Made by a program: the position numbers and the translations under genes. The notes below the pieces were generated by a model. It was not told the origin of the DNA, did not search any database, and saw only the letters and a program-made list of their open reading frames with translations. A stretch of DNA of 64,000 nucleotides from Eustoma russellianum. Its lineage: Eukaryota > Streptophyta > Magnoliopsida > Gentianales > Gentianaceae. This document shows, piece by piece, positions 20,626 through 32,198 of this stretch. The stretch lies in the NCBI GenBank assembly GCA_036186865.1, contig AP025042.1, positions 35,470,487 to 35,534,486 on the forward strand. The letters run 5' to 3'. Within the stretch, counting starts at the first letter, position 1. Each line of letters begins with the position of its first letter.

Positions 20626-22509
20626 CTATACCACGTTAACCTTAATCTTATGTCTCCATGAACTTCTATCATGGACCATGTCCTCAGAGAGGTGCAAATC
20701 TAGTAAGTCGTGCCTTATCTGCTCATCCCAAGTCAGTTTAGGCCTGCCTTTACTCTTATTTCCCTCTACAATGAGGCTTTCAATTGCTCTGACCGATGCC
20801 GTTGTCTGTCTCTGATTGACATGCCCAAACCATCTCAATCTTCCCTCCCTTATCTTATCTGCTATACTAGCCACACCTAACCTTTCTCGAAACACCTCGT
20901 TTCTGATCCGGTCTAGCCTTGTATGTCCACACATCCATCTTAACATTTTCATCTCTGCCACTTCCATCTTCTGTAATTGTGACCTCTTGATGGCCCAGCA
21001 GTCTGTCCCATATAGCATTACTGGTCGCACTGCCACCCTATAAAATTTTCCGTTTAATTTAGTTGGGAAATTTTTGTCACACAGAACCCCTGAGGCCGCC
21101 CTCCATCTACACCAGCCTGCTTGAACTCGATGTGCTACATCATTATCTATGTCGCCATTCTGCTGCACAAATGATCCTAGGTACTTAAACTTACTTACCT
21201 GTGGTACCACTTGACCATCGATGGTGAGCTGGCTATCCTCACTGTCTGCTACGCCGCTGAAGTCGCAGTGCAGATACTCAGTCTTAGAACGACTAATCTT
21301 TATGCTTTTTCTATCTAAAACACCTCTCCACCGCTCTACTCTCATACTCAGGGTATGTCTACTTTTTGCGACTAATACAATATCGTCAGCAAAAAGCATA
21401 CACCACGGTACTGCCTCCTGTATCAGCTTTGACAACTCGTCAAGAACAACTGCAAAAAGGAATGGGCTCAACGCAGACCCTTGATGGAGACCGACCTCCA
21501 CCGGAAAGAAGTCTGTATTCCCCACATCCGTACGAACAGTTGTTTTTGTCCTAGCATACATATCTCTAATGATGTCTATATACTTCATAGGGGTCCCTCT
21601 TGCCTCCAGACTATCCCATATCAGACTACGCGTCACACTATCATATGATTTTTCAAGATCGATGAAAACCATATGTAAATCACGCTTCTTCTCCCTATAC
21701 TTCTCTATTAACCTACTGAGAATGTGTATTGCTTCCATAGTTGACCTTCCTGGCATAAAACCAAATTGTTTCATTGTAACCTGAGTTTCTTATCTAATTC
21801 GAGTGTCGATTATTCACTCCCATAACTTCATGGTATGGCTTAGCAACTTAATCCCTCTATAGTTCCCATAACACTGTGCGTCTCCTTTGTTCTTATATAG
21901 GGGGACCACAACACTCTTTCTCCACTCATCTGGCATCTTTCCTATTTTTTAAATACGGTTGAACAAAGTAGTTAGCCATTGGACCCCTTCCTCTCCTACA
22001 TACTTCCACGCCTCGATGGGTATGTTATCTAGGCCGACCGCTTTAGCTCTTCCCATCTTCTTCAGTGCTCTCATCACCTCTCCTGGTGTGATGTTCTGAC
22101 AGTCGGAGTAATTATGTTGTCGTTGTTGGTCAGTGGTGCTTTCTCATTCTTCATAGTATTCACTACTGCCGTTGAAAAGATTGTGAAAGTATGTTTGCCA
22201 TTTCAACTTGATGTCTTGTGCTTTGACTAACACATGTCCATCTTCTCCTTTTATGAACTTCCCGCCTCCTAGGTCCTGCCTCTTTCGATCCCTGGCTTTG
22301 GCAATCTTGAACATATCATGTTCTCCTTCTTTTGTTTCTAGTCTCTCATACATCCTTTTATAAGCTGCAGCCTTTGCCTCTGTCACTGCCTTCTTCGCCT
22401 CCTTCCTGGCGATTTTGTAGTTATCCTTCAATCGCACTTTTTCTTCCCTATTGGTGCATCTTAACAGCTCTCTAAAAATCTTTTGTTTGTCCTTTATTTT
22501 TTGTTGCAC
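20626..22509 (-). pseudogene. LINE-1 reverse transcriptase with linker and C-terminal domain
   Basis: RT nicks and copies element RNA at the target site. The linker frame (22509-22147) is lysine-rich (KIARKEAKKAVTEAKAAAYK). After a stop at 22144 the RT N-terminus follows, with DEWRKSVVVPLYKNKGD (about 21900). Stops near 21951 and 21795 separate it from ORF 21774-20629. That ORF carries GFMPGRST, a VFIDLEKSYDSV palm motif, GLHQGSALSPFLF and the catalytic FADD at residues 128-131. The C-terminus has the RPKLTWDEQIRHDL...DRSSWR block common to plant RTE elements. The catalytic residues remain, but the ORF is fragmented. Confidence 0.9.
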
Positions 22510-22518
22510 ATCCTCGTT

Positions 22519-23475
22519 CTACCACCAAGTCTCTTTATGTACGGACTTCGTTCCTGTTGTTACCCCAAGCATTTCTCTCGCGGCTTGAGTAATAGTAGTC
22601 GATATAGCTTCCCACATCTGATTTGTGTCATCACCTAGACGATCTAGTTTCGCAGAGATGACCTTGTCTCTAAATATATTAATTTTTTCGTCCTTCAAAC
22701 TTCCCCATCGAATACTGGGTGGGCATTTTCCAACCCACTTACTCAGCTTTTGGCTCAATGTTATTACTACAACTAATAAACGGTGTTGCATCACCGCTGT
22801 CTCTCCTGGTATAACCTTGCAGTCCCTCCATAACCGTCGGTCTTCACGACACATCAGAAAATAGTCGATCTGCGTGTGACGTCCTCCGCTGTTAAACGTG
22901 ATCAAATGTGATTCTTTTTTCTTAAAAAACGAGTTTACAATGCCTAGATCGTGGGCTACTGCTAGGTCTAGCAGATCTCTACCCTGTTTGTTTCTATCTC
23001 CATACCCAAACCCGCCATGTACTGCCTGAAAACCATCACTATTCTTTCCAATATGTCCATTAAAATCACCTCCGATACAAATTCGTTCCTCCCTGGGTAT
23101 TGCCTTTAACACTACATCTAAGCAATCCCAAAAACTTTTCTTCTCATGTTCTCCTAGCCCCACTTGGGGTGCATAGGCGCAAATTACTGCTACTACCTCC
23201 TTATTTACTACTAGCTTTAACACCATAATTCTATCATTATATCTAATCACATCAATCACGTTCATGTGTAATTCTATCTTTACTAGGAATCCTACCCCAT
23301 TCTTGGTCAAATCTGACCCTGAATACAACAACTTATATCCATTACACTCTTTACCTTTATTTCCTTTCCACCTAGTTTCTTGGAGGCATGCTATATCTAT
23401 CTTACGTCTCTTAAGTGTATCTATAACCTCAAACAATTTACCACTTAATGCTCCTACATTCTAAGAGGCTACCCT
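22519..23475 (-). pseudogene. LINE-1 apurinic-type endonuclease
   Basis: ORF 23436-22522 is an exonuclease-endonuclease-phosphatase fold enzyme that makes the target nick. Motifs seen: CLQETRW near the N-terminus, GGDFNGHIG in the middle, TQIDYFLM, and QHRLLV near the end, where the catalytic His lies. A stop at about 23460 separates the upstream NVG segment, consistent with Trp TGG changed to TAG. The end hits TAG at 22519, inside what should be a run of three Trp codons (TGG TGG TAG here; TGA TGG TGG in the copy near 59895). This family is often mislabelled craniofacial development protein 2-like in plant gene sets. Confidence 0.9.
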
Positions 23476-24115
23476 TAGAGTATCCTCATTTTTCTTCCCC
23501 TTACCTACACCCCTCTTCCTTAGACATGGTCTCACGGAAAAATCATGATGTATCCTATATATTATTGCAACTAAAACTACAGATCCAAGGTACGCTACAG
23601 ATGTAGAAAGTTTGAAACTAAATGTAAACAACCAAAAGTACTTCAATGATAATAAGACAAAAATGAAATTATATCACCTCGTTGGACTGTTGTGGCACAC
23701 CAAGATCCAATAGAGCAACAAAGTACCTTCACTGCCAGAGTACCTCTGTAGATGTGCGCTTCGGTGCTGATGAACTCAGATAGAGGGTGTTCCTACGGAT
23801 ACAAGGAAATTAACAGGTAAAAGCTTATTAATTCAAACCCAAGATCCTAGCTTTTGAGCTTTCTGACCCACCGCCGGAAGGAAAATATAACATAGGTGGA
23901 ACCTAGGGTTTTGAATGCATCCAGGCTATTGAACTCCCAACAAGAACAGAATCTAAAACTTCAAATTGAAATGACAGAATAACAAAGATAATCAAATCTG
24001 AGAGAAAAGAAAAGCAAAAACTCACAAAAGGAGAAGAATCCCTCGGGCTGATGAACAATTTGAACCTTTTTGACACCGATCTTCAAAACTACCAAATATT
24101 AAATCATAAGAGTAA
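23476..24115 (-). other. LINE-1 5' leader
   Basis: About 640 bases upstream of the endonuclease, without a convincing ORF; it starts near ...CTTATGATTTAATATTTGG on its own strand. It probably holds an internal promoter, but I see no diagnostic motif. Confidence 0.6.
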
Positions 24116-24133
24116 AATATTTGACAAAGTTTA
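24116..24133. repeat. Right target-site duplication of LINE-1
   Basis: Second copy of the 18-base AATATTTGACAAAGTTTA. Confidence 0.95.
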
Positions 24134-25715
24134 CAAAAGTAAAATTCAGCACATGCTCAAGACATATCACACGCCTATCTCAGCCTTGGTGGAGCTTATG
24201 TGGAGTTGGCAGCTCAATTGGTGGAGAATAAGCCACACAAGGTTAGTGACATAATGGAGGGAGCTACACAAGGTAACATTTCAAAATCTTGAGAATATAG
24301 CATATGTTGAAAATTCAGCATGTGAGACTAGAGCTGGCCGATTTTTTGGCCTTGAATGAACACTAATTTGCTTCCAAATTTGTAGGGATTAATTGTTGAA
24401 TATTTATAAATGTTTTAAACCTTATCTGTCACATGTTTTAGATGTTAATCTCAGACTTTTAAAGCTACTAAATGGTGACAAGGTTGGACCAATCATGAAG
24501 TGCCAAGTAAGCCAAGTCTAGACATTCATCCAATCAAGTTGTGTCAAGTAAGCAAGATGGTGTCACATTTACACAAGGCATTCTTCCAAGGACATAAAAG
24601 TGAATTCTCAAGGTGAAGAAAAGCCCTAGGGGGCGGCTACTCTCAAATAAAAGGAAGAGAAGAGAGCAAACCAAGACAAGACAAGTCTCATAATTTCCAA
24701 AGTGCAAAAATACTCTCTACTCGCTTCTTCTACATTTCTTTCGTCTCCTCCTCTCTCAAGCCTATTATACTTGTATTCAAACATATTGAATAGGCTTTAC
24801 TCATAACACCATACATGCATCATTGTTGTAAAAGGTTGATTAAGGTGTGATCAAAGCTTCATCCGTTCGGTGGTGGTGTTCGTGATCATTGTGATTGCTT
24901 GTATCATTTGTTTAAGGATGGAGTTGGTGTGTAACTCCAGAAACCCTTGTGGTAAGGTGTTAATTTTGATTAGTGATAACCGAGGAATGTGTCCTGAATA
25001 TTAGAGTAGGTTGATTTAACCGAACCAGTATAAAATTCCTTGTGTTCTTTACTTTACTGCGTAGTACTTTCATTTTCCCACATTCTGCATCTATTTCGTC
25101 GCAATTTTAAAAATATCAAACAAATTTCAAAAATCGTAAAATTTTGAAGAAAAATATTCACACCTTTTAAGTTTCATTTGGAGCAAGTTTCAACCCATTT
25201 GAAGAAGTATAAGTCAATCAAACGTTAATAGTTCTGAGACTAGTGCAATCTGATTTTCAGATTTGCAAAGGTTGAGAATATCAACGTATTTGAAATACTT
25301 TCCAAAGATATTTTTCAAAACTGTTTCAACTCATTAAAATACATATCTTAAGGGGTTTGTAATTAAATTTTCAATCCATTTGGAGTTACGGTTTAATCGA
25401 AATAAAATTTTCAAATCAGACTACTGTTTTTAGCAGATTTGCGCAATCTCACCACAGACAATTTTTTAAAGGGTTAGAGGTCGAATGTTAATCTGAAATT
25501 TTTAGGGGATACTCAGAACATCTGAGACTAAAATCTCTCCAAATTTCGGAATTTTTGAAGGTCTGTAACTTAGTCTTTCAAACGTTTCAAATCAGGATCT
25601 GAAAATAGAAATTGTTTTCAGAAGTTGGGTTTTTGGGTAAAAATATTTTAAAAACAAAATTTTCCGCACCCACTATTCAACCACCTCCTTCTAGTGGTGC
25701 CTTACAGGTCTTACA

Positions 25716-25720
25716 ACCTA
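25716..25720. repeat. Right target-site duplication of Copia-D
   Basis: ACCTA directly after the 3' LTR end; matches 8632-8636. Confidence 0.93.
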
Positions 25721-26838
25721 TCAGGTCCCCATACATCTACATGTACAAGATCAAAGGGTCTTTTGGAAATAGAATCTGATACAGGAAAAGGAATTTTGTG
25801 TAGCCTGTTAAAGGACATATAGTAAATCGCTTGTCAAGGGGTTCTTCTGGATTTGATGGCTCCTGCTTCTGAATGTCCTTTGTTTTGGAATGAGAGGCAT
25901 GTCCAAGTCTATAATGCAAAAGCATGGACAGTGAATTAGACACAAAGACACAGGCCGTAGGCTGTGACACCAGACCTTCACCATGCAGATAGTATAGGCC
26001 ATGGAAAAGCTTAGCTAAACGAATCATCCTCTTGGACAATTGATCCTGGATTAAACAAGAAGGACCATGGATTTTAATGAGTAGGCTTGGATCAGATGTC
26101 AATTTGCTCAAAGAAAGCAAGTTAATAGAAAAAGATGGTACATACAGCACATCATGGAGTGTAAGCAAGTTGTTGAGTTTTACTGTACCTTTGTGTGTAG
26201 CAGGCACTGAAGTGTTATTAGGCAACTTTATGGAAATTTGATTAATAGGTTTTGAGGATTCAAAAAAAGCTAAGTTATAGGCAATATGATCAGTTTCCTC
26301 TAAATCTAAAATCCATGAACTTAAAACATTATTTGTAGAATTACCTGTCACCTTGTCAATCTTGGCAGACAAGACTGTGCTTTGGCTTGTAGAAGGTGTG
26401 CCTCCTTCCTGGTTGTCATCAAGTCTATTTAACCAAGACAACAACTTCTGATTTTGCTGGAGAGTCAACATCAAAGATTGTATTACCCTCACTTGCTGCT
26501 CAGACTGTGATGTCTATGACTCCACTTCTGCACACTCAACCATATTTGCCGGATTCCTTGGCTTGAATCCAGTTGAGAAACCATACGTTTTGTAATACCT
26601 TTCTGCTGTGTGCCAAATCATCCCACAATTTGTACATTAAAACCTCTTGGTACTGTATGCATAAAAACCTTCCATTCCCCCTCATGTACCCCCCAGACTG
26701 CTGCCTCCCAGAATAAGCATGTGCTGCAAATACCTCACTCATCTGCTCCTCAGACATCAATGCCGTAGGATTATTGTCAAATGGCATTCCAGTATCAGCC
26801 ATTACTTTTCTCTCGTACTTAAAGCCATGGAAAATGTT
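25721..26838 (-). pseudogene. Copia-A gag C-terminus, protease and integrase start
   Basis: Reading down from 26838: the gag tail with EEQMSEVFAA and then the zinc knuckle. In the shifted frame the knuckle reads C-T-N-C-G...H-T-A-E-R-Y, so its last Cys is Tyr. A stop follows near 26518. ORF 26492-25740 carries the protease, where the WIL-D-S-G-A-T-D-H block of copia has become WILDLEETDH, losing the Ser-Gly of the active site. After the GAG-pre-integrase block (LHYRLGHASHSK) the integrase zinc module is partly scrambled. The sequence reaches the start of the integrase core at 25721 and continues at 8636 across Copia-D. Confidence 0.88.
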
Positions 26839-26843
26839 GTATT
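26839..26843. repeat. Left target-site duplication of Copia-B
   Basis: GTATT, repeated at 49688-49692. The two Copia-A gag pieces meet at these bases. Confidence 0.93.
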
Positions 26844-28239
26844 TGTTAGGAAACAAATGAGATCAATGCAAAACACGCAGCGGAAAAAAAAATTAATCTC
26901 GCATTTCATACCAAGAATGTTTTTCATTTAATTCGATGAAAGAAATTCAGAAATTTTACCCCTGTAAATTCAAAATCCGTAGACATAAGAGGTGTGAAAA
27001 CACGAACATCCTCTATCGGTATCCACACAAATGCTTCCGTCCAGAATGCTAGCTCTTGAACGGCGTGGCTGAGAACTTTGGTTTCTCCAAAACGATTTTG
27101 GGTTTCATTTTTTCTCTGTTCTCTGTTGTACGAGATACACCAGGATATATACATATATATAGACATCAAAATCCGATTCCAGATTGGATTGGTTAATGCC
27201 AATCATAATCCGTATCAAATACGGATTCTGTTAGGAGTAGATAAGGCCAATCAAAATCCATATCAGATATGGATTCTTTTGTTATTATCCGATGATACAT
27301 ATAAGACTATATATTAAAACGTAAAATAATAATAATAATACTAATACTAATAATAATAATAATTAATATCTAATATTAATATTATTAATATTATTAATAT
27401 CAGCCCATAAACATTCTTGTGTGTGACCCGATAAGCTCATATTAATTTGCAGTTGGTTAAATCTCTATTAAACCAACAAGTCGTAATTTGCCTCTAGCAA
27501 GGCATTACGACTACCCAATTAATATGAGTAAAGTCCAAATAGCCTAATAATAGTACGTGCATTAACCTCTGTGTCACACGATATCTAGTTTGAACATACG
27601 TCATGGTCAGCGTCATACTTATATTGTTCAAAAATACGATTACTCGATCTCTAAGTAGACTGATAAAACAAATGACATTGATCACATTATCAACTCATTT
27701 GAGCAAGGCCATGCATTTTACAGTCTTGCAAATCGAGGGGCCCAAAGATATCTCTCTCAAAAGACAGGGACGAATTCTGTCTTGATTATTCAATATACTC
27801 TACATAATTCCTATCATATTCAATCATGACCTTTATTATTATCCAGTTATGGATAACGTTTGATCATGTCAAATTATAATAGTCCTTATGTTAGAAACTA
27901 TGACAATCTCAAGTCTAAGGATTAAAACATGACTATCATGAGATTTACTTATGATTCTAATCTATGTAGTAATCTCATGATGGGTCTATCCAATACATTG
28001 TTCTTTAACAAGTGTCTATAAGATTGATTTGTATCACCATACACATAATCATCTCATGATTATCAAATCAATACTCATACTGGTTATAAATTCTTTTATC
28101 TCAAAACAATAATGAACCAATGACATATATCATAATTGTGTAACATACTAACCAACAATGATGATAATAAGACCTCTTTATTAATAATAAATGTATAACA
28201 TAGACATCCAAATCATGTACTAGGGCACATACACTAACA
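26844..28239 (-). repeat. Copia-B 3' LTR (1396 bp)
   Basis: On the minus strand it runs from TGTTAGTGTATG at 28239 to CCTAACA at 26844. It contains an AAT/TTA microsatellite (about 27325-27420). It pairs with the split 5' LTR (33756-34081 and 48614-49687, together 1400 bp). Confidence 0.93.
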
Positions 28240-28252
28240 ATCTCCCAGTTGC
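28240..28252 (-). promoter_or_regulatory. Copia-B polypurine tract
   Basis: ACTGGGAGAT on the minus strand directly before the LTR TG. It is weakly purine-rich, as in many copia elements. Confidence 0.8.
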
Positions 28253-28254
28253 AC

Positions 28255-29745
28255 TAGGCTTACAAATGTCTGAGACCCATAGATCTAGTGTGTTGATCAT
28301 GCTTGACCTGCGAGAGAGGCTTAGTCAATGGATCCGCTATGTTATTATTTGTGTCAACTTTGCATATCTTGACATCTCCTCTATCAATGAAATCTCGAAT
28401 GAGGTGGTAGTGTCTGAGTATATGTTTAGATCTGTGATGAGACCTAGTCTTTTTTGCTTGTGCTATGGCACCATTGTTGTCACAATAAATGTCCACAGGA
28501 TTTGCAATGCTAGGTACCACTCATAGGTCAATGATGAACTTCTTCAACCAAACTATTTCTTTTGCTGCATCTGATGCTGCTATATACTCATCCTCTGTTG
28601 TAGAATCAACCACAGTGCTTTGTTTTGAACTCTTCCAACTAATAGCCCCACTATTCAATGTAAATACAAAACCGAACTACGATCTGAATCATCTATGTCG
28701 GTTTGGAAACTAGCATATGTGTAACCATTTACAACTAACTTGTCATCCAGACCTCCTTAAACCAAGAATACATCTTTAGTCCTTTTGAGGTACATAAGAA
28801 TATTCTTGACAATTGTCCAGTGACCTTCACCGGTATCAACTTGATATCTACTTGTTGTGCTCAATGGATATGTGACATCTGGTCTAATACATAACATGGC
28901 CTACATGATCGATCCTATAGCAGAAGCATAAAGAATTTTATTCATTCAATCTCGCTCATCAGATGTCCAAGGACATTGATTCTTGCTAGGATGAATGCCA
29001 TGAGACATAGGCAAGAATCCTTTCTTGGGCTCTTACATGTTGAACCTCTCCAACATTTTATCTATGTATGTACTTTGACTCATGCCTATTATTCTTTTAG
29101 ATCTATGTCTATAGACATTAATACTAAGGATATATGTAGCCTCACCTAAGTCTTTCATTGAGAAAGAATTCCCTAACCAAGCCTTAACCTTTTGCAAGGT
29201 AGGGATGTCATTCCCAATAAGCAATATGTCATCCACATATAAAACCAAAAACACTACTGCACTCCTACTAACCATCTTGTAAACACAAGGTTCATCTTCA
29301 TTCTTGCCGAAACCAAAGTTCTTAACTGTTTCATCAAAACGAAGATTCCACCTTTGAGATGCTTGCTTCAATCCATAAACGGATCTTTGAAGCTTGCAAC
29401 CCTTCTTTGAATTCTCGGGATCTACAAAACCCTCAGGTTGTGTCATATACACATCCTCAAATAAATTTCCATTAAGGAAAGTAGTTTTGACATCCATTTG
29501 CCATATCTCATAATCATAGTATGCTGCAATGGCAAGAAGAATTCTAATAGACTTAAGCATATCAACTGGTAAAGGGGTTTCCTCATAGTCTATACCATGA
29601 GTTTGTTTGAAACCTTTAGCATCAAGCCTTGCTTTGTAGGTTTACACATTCCCATCCATGTCAGTTTTCTTCTTGAAAACTTTTTTGCAACCAATAGTTT
29701 TAATACCCTCTGGAGGATCAATTAAATACCAAACTAGGTTATCAA
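28255..29745 (-). pseudogene. Copia-B reverse transcriptase and RNase H, broken
   Basis: RT ORF 29560-29036 has IWQMDVKTTFLNGNL, SVYGLKQASQRWNLRF and the catalytic YVDDILLIGN (about 29230). It then runs into a stop near 29036. Upstream RT (29745-29560) reads in frame with a stop at about 29640. RNase H is present in pieces. Near 28550-28650 is the STTEDEYIAAS-type block, and ORF 28520-28263 contains DIYCDNNGAIAQAKKTRSHHRSKHI and the NIADPLTKPL end motif. Between 28700 and 29035 the RNase H N-terminus is degenerate. Active-site aspartates are retained. Confidence 0.9.
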
Positions 29746-29749
29746 ACAT

Positions 29750-31375
29750 GAATTACATCTCAGAATTCATGGCTCCAAGCCATTTATCTGAATCTGGGCC
29801 TGACACAGCTTCTTGATAGGTAGTAGGCACATCTTGATCTATGAGCATAACTTCACTATCATTAGTCACACGAAATCCATGTCTCTCTAGCTGACAATGT
29901 ATCCTATCAGATCTGCGTTGGACTTGTGTTACACTTTCAGGCTCCACAACTATTTGTGGTTCTGAAATTGTCTCTAAAAATGGATCAATGATATCTTGTG
30001 GAACTTGAGTTTCCTCAAGTTGTACTATACTCCCACTAGTTCTCTTAGAGAGAAACTCCTTTTCTAAAAAGATTCCATTTCGAGCAACAAACACTTTGTT
30101 CTCTGAGGGAATATAGAAATATTACCCTTTAGTTTCCTTAGGGTACCCCACAAAAATACATTTGATAGACTTTGGAGCTAGCTTATCTGATACTAATCTT
30201 TTCACATAAGCTTCACCACCCCAAATCTTAAGAAAAGACAAACCGGTATCTTACCAGTCCATATCTCATATGGTGTCTTTTCAACTGCTTTAGATGGTAC
30301 ACGGGTTAAAATGAATGCAGCTGTTTCCAAGGCATAACCCCAAAAAGATAAAAAAAAGACCTACTTGACCCATCATAGATCGAACCATATCTAATAAAGT
30401 TCGATTTCTCCTTTCAGAAATACCATTCCATTATGGAGTTCCTGGAGAAGTCAACTGTGAAACGAATCTGCAATTTCTTAAATGTTCATTAAATTCTTAG
30501 CTCAAATATTCACCACCTCGATCTGATCGAAGTGTTTTAATTGTCTTACCAAGTCGATTTTGTACTTCATTTTGAAAAGTTCTAAACATTTCAAAAGACT
30601 CATGCTTATGTTTCATTAGGTAGACATAGCCATACCTACTGAAATCATCAGTAAAAGTTATGAAATACTGAAATCCTCCTCTAGCACTAATGTTGATTGG
30701 GCCCCATATAGTCGTATGCACCAAGCCCAATAATTCATTAGCCCTTTCACTATGTCTAGTAAAAGGGGCCTTTATCATCTTTCTAAACAAACAAGACTCA
30801 CAATTTTCAAATGATTCAAAATCAAATGAATCTAATAATCCATCTTGATGGAGTTTAGATACGCGCTTCTCATTTATATGGCTAAGGCGACAATGCCACA
30901 AATATATGGGGTTCAATTCATTTGGCTTAGTTCTCTTTGAAGATATGTTATAAATATTACTGTCATTGGAATCACCAAGATTAAGGACATAAATACCATT
31001 ATAGCTACTTGCAAAAATAGAACACTTCTTATTTATAATTAAAAATGAATAACCTTCATCATCCAAAATAGATACTGAAATAAGATTCCTACTCATAGTA
31101 GGAACATAAAAGCAATTGTTTAAAACTAACAAAAGCCCATTGGGCAAGACAAGCTCATAAGTCCATACAGCTATAGCATCAACTCTTGCTCTATTGTCAT
31201 AACGAAGGTCAACCTCATCCTTCTTCAGCATCCTACTCCTTTTGAATCCCTTCATATTTGTACAAATATGGGATCCACATCCAGTATCTAATACCCAGGA
31301 AGAAGAAGTAGATAAATCAATTTTTATGACAAACACCTGAAGATATAGTCGCACTACCCTTCAGCTTCTTCAACT
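29750..31375 (-). pseudogene. Copia-B protease, integrase and linker, broken
   Basis: ORF 31354-30500 starts in the gag-protease linker. The protease active site SSWVLDTGCGSH (Asp near 31288) looks intact. The GAG-pre-integrase zinc motif (LWHCRLSHINEKRV...CESCLFRK) is at about 30930-30780, followed by the integrase motifs FTDDFSRYGYV and LRSDRGGEY. The frame stops at 30497. The remaining core, with an NGISERRNRTLLD-type glutamate motif, lies at about 30440-30390 with stops. The C-terminal frame 30094-29756 has KVFVARNGIFLEKEFL and an acidic linker to RT. Confidence 0.9.
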
Positions 31376-31379
31376 CATC

Positions 31380-32198
31380 CAAATAAACGTCACACTTTCT
31401 TTTCTAATGCCCAGGCTTGTTGCAATGGAAACAAGTTCCTTCCTTAGGAACCTTTGCCTTGGGTCTAGGTTTTGGCTTAGCTTGACCCTTTAACCCTTTT
31501 ACACCCTTTACAACTTTGGCCTTACCCTTGCGTTTACCTTTCTTTTTCATTGGCTTGATATTGACACTCAATACTCGGGTAGGCTTCTTGATATTCCCCT
31601 CAGCAGTTTTGAGCATACCATGTAGCTCAAGAATGGACTTTTCCATATTATTCATATTGTAGTTCTTGACGAACTGAGAGAAACTGCTAGGTAAAGAGTG
31701 TAGGATCGAATCCGTGGCGAGTTCCAAACTCAGGTGATATCCAAGTCTTGTAAGGTGATCTATATAGCCTTTCATCTTCAAAACATGAGCGCTAACAGAC
31801 TCACCTTCAGATGTCTTGCATTCAAATAATGCAATAGCGGTGTCAAATCTATCCCGCCTAGCCTGTTGTTGGAATGCTTGTTTGAGATGCACACTCATCT
31901 CATAAGCCTCTAAGTGTTCCAGGTCCTTCTGAAGTCCCAAACACATAGTTGTCAACATAAGACATATATTGTTATTGGAATCTTCCACATGCTTCTTATG
32001 CTTACTCTTAGCAGCAACAGAAGCATCAGCAGGAAGGGGTTCAGGGACAGGGTCATCGAGCACGTAGGACTTTTTTTCTTGCTTAAGAACCATTCTCAAG
32101 TTTCGAAACCAGTCAACAAAATTATTCCCATATTCTTTCAGTTTTTCCTTCTCAAGGATAGATCGCAATGATAAGGTGGAATTGTTATTAGCAACCAT
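31380..32198 (-). pseudogene. Copia-B gag, ending in an interrupted zinc knuckle
   Basis: ORF 32198-31407 (264 residues) from an ATG that opens MVANNNSTLSLRSI. It contains the UBN2-like gag region (W-F-R-N-L-R near residue 30, ending around LHGMLKTAEGNI), then a very basic segment (KKKGKRKGKAKVVKG...). The knuckle reads CFHCNKPGH, then TAG, then KRKC; the stop most simply replaces Trp TGG. Without that stop gag would run on in frame toward the protease, as copia Gag-Pol does. This is the best preserved gag in the window. Confidence 0.9.

Larger units (their letters stand above)
20254..24115 (-). mobile_element. LINE-1: RTE-type non-LTR retrotransposon, near full length
   Basis: A 3.86 kb minus-strand element. 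It has a 5' leader (about 23460-24115), an APE-type endonuclease, a linker, reverse transcriptase and a 3' tail of TCA repeats (TGA on its own strand) instead of poly(A). An exact 18-base TSD, AATATTTGACAAAGTTTA, flanks it at 20236-20253 and 24116-24133, proving target-primed insertion into the Copia-D LTR. Endonuclease-RT in one ORF with a simple-repeat tail fits the RTE clade. Stops and frameshifts make it inactive. Two related copies lie at 55984-56334 and 57431-60349. Confidence 0.93.
8637..25715 (+). mobile_element. Copia-D: SIRE/Maximus-type Ty1-copia element
   Basis: A + strand LTR retrotransposon with matching long LTRs (about 2.7 kb each once later insertions are removed), a tRNA-Met primer site, gag, protease, integrase, RT, RNase H and a GGGGGAG polypurine tract. 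LTRs begin TGTTGAGAAAAAG and end GGTCCTACA (3' copy GGTCTTACA). The 5-base TSD ACCTA flanks it. Protein words such as the WFLESGCSRHMTGD active-site block and GKQTHESLKPK, with the long LTRs, match the SIRE/Maximus lineage as I know it. There is only about 0.2 kb between RNase H and the 3' LTR, so the env-like ORF of some SIRE elements is absent. A solo LTR sits in the 5' LTR and a LINE in the 3' LTR. Confidence 0.93.
19155..25715 (+). repeat. Copia-D 3' LTR, interrupted by LINE-1
   Basis: LTR pieces are 19155-20253 and 24134-25715; removing the LINE and one target copy leaves about 2.68 kb. It starts TGTTGAGAAAAAG and ends CAGGTCTTACA. It includes the same palindromes as the 5' LTR (19372-19394, 19662-19681, 24758-24797). 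The TSD follows at 25716-25720. Confidence 0.92.

Noticed and set aside
20609..21784. Several + strand ORFs of 60-90 residues
   Set aside because: All are shadows opposite the LINE-1 reverse transcriptase; the same holds for those near 57838-58867 opposite LINE-3.
23476..24115. LINE-1 leader as a captured host exon
   Set aside because: It reads rather exon-like in places but gives no open frame and no protein I recognise; kept as leader.
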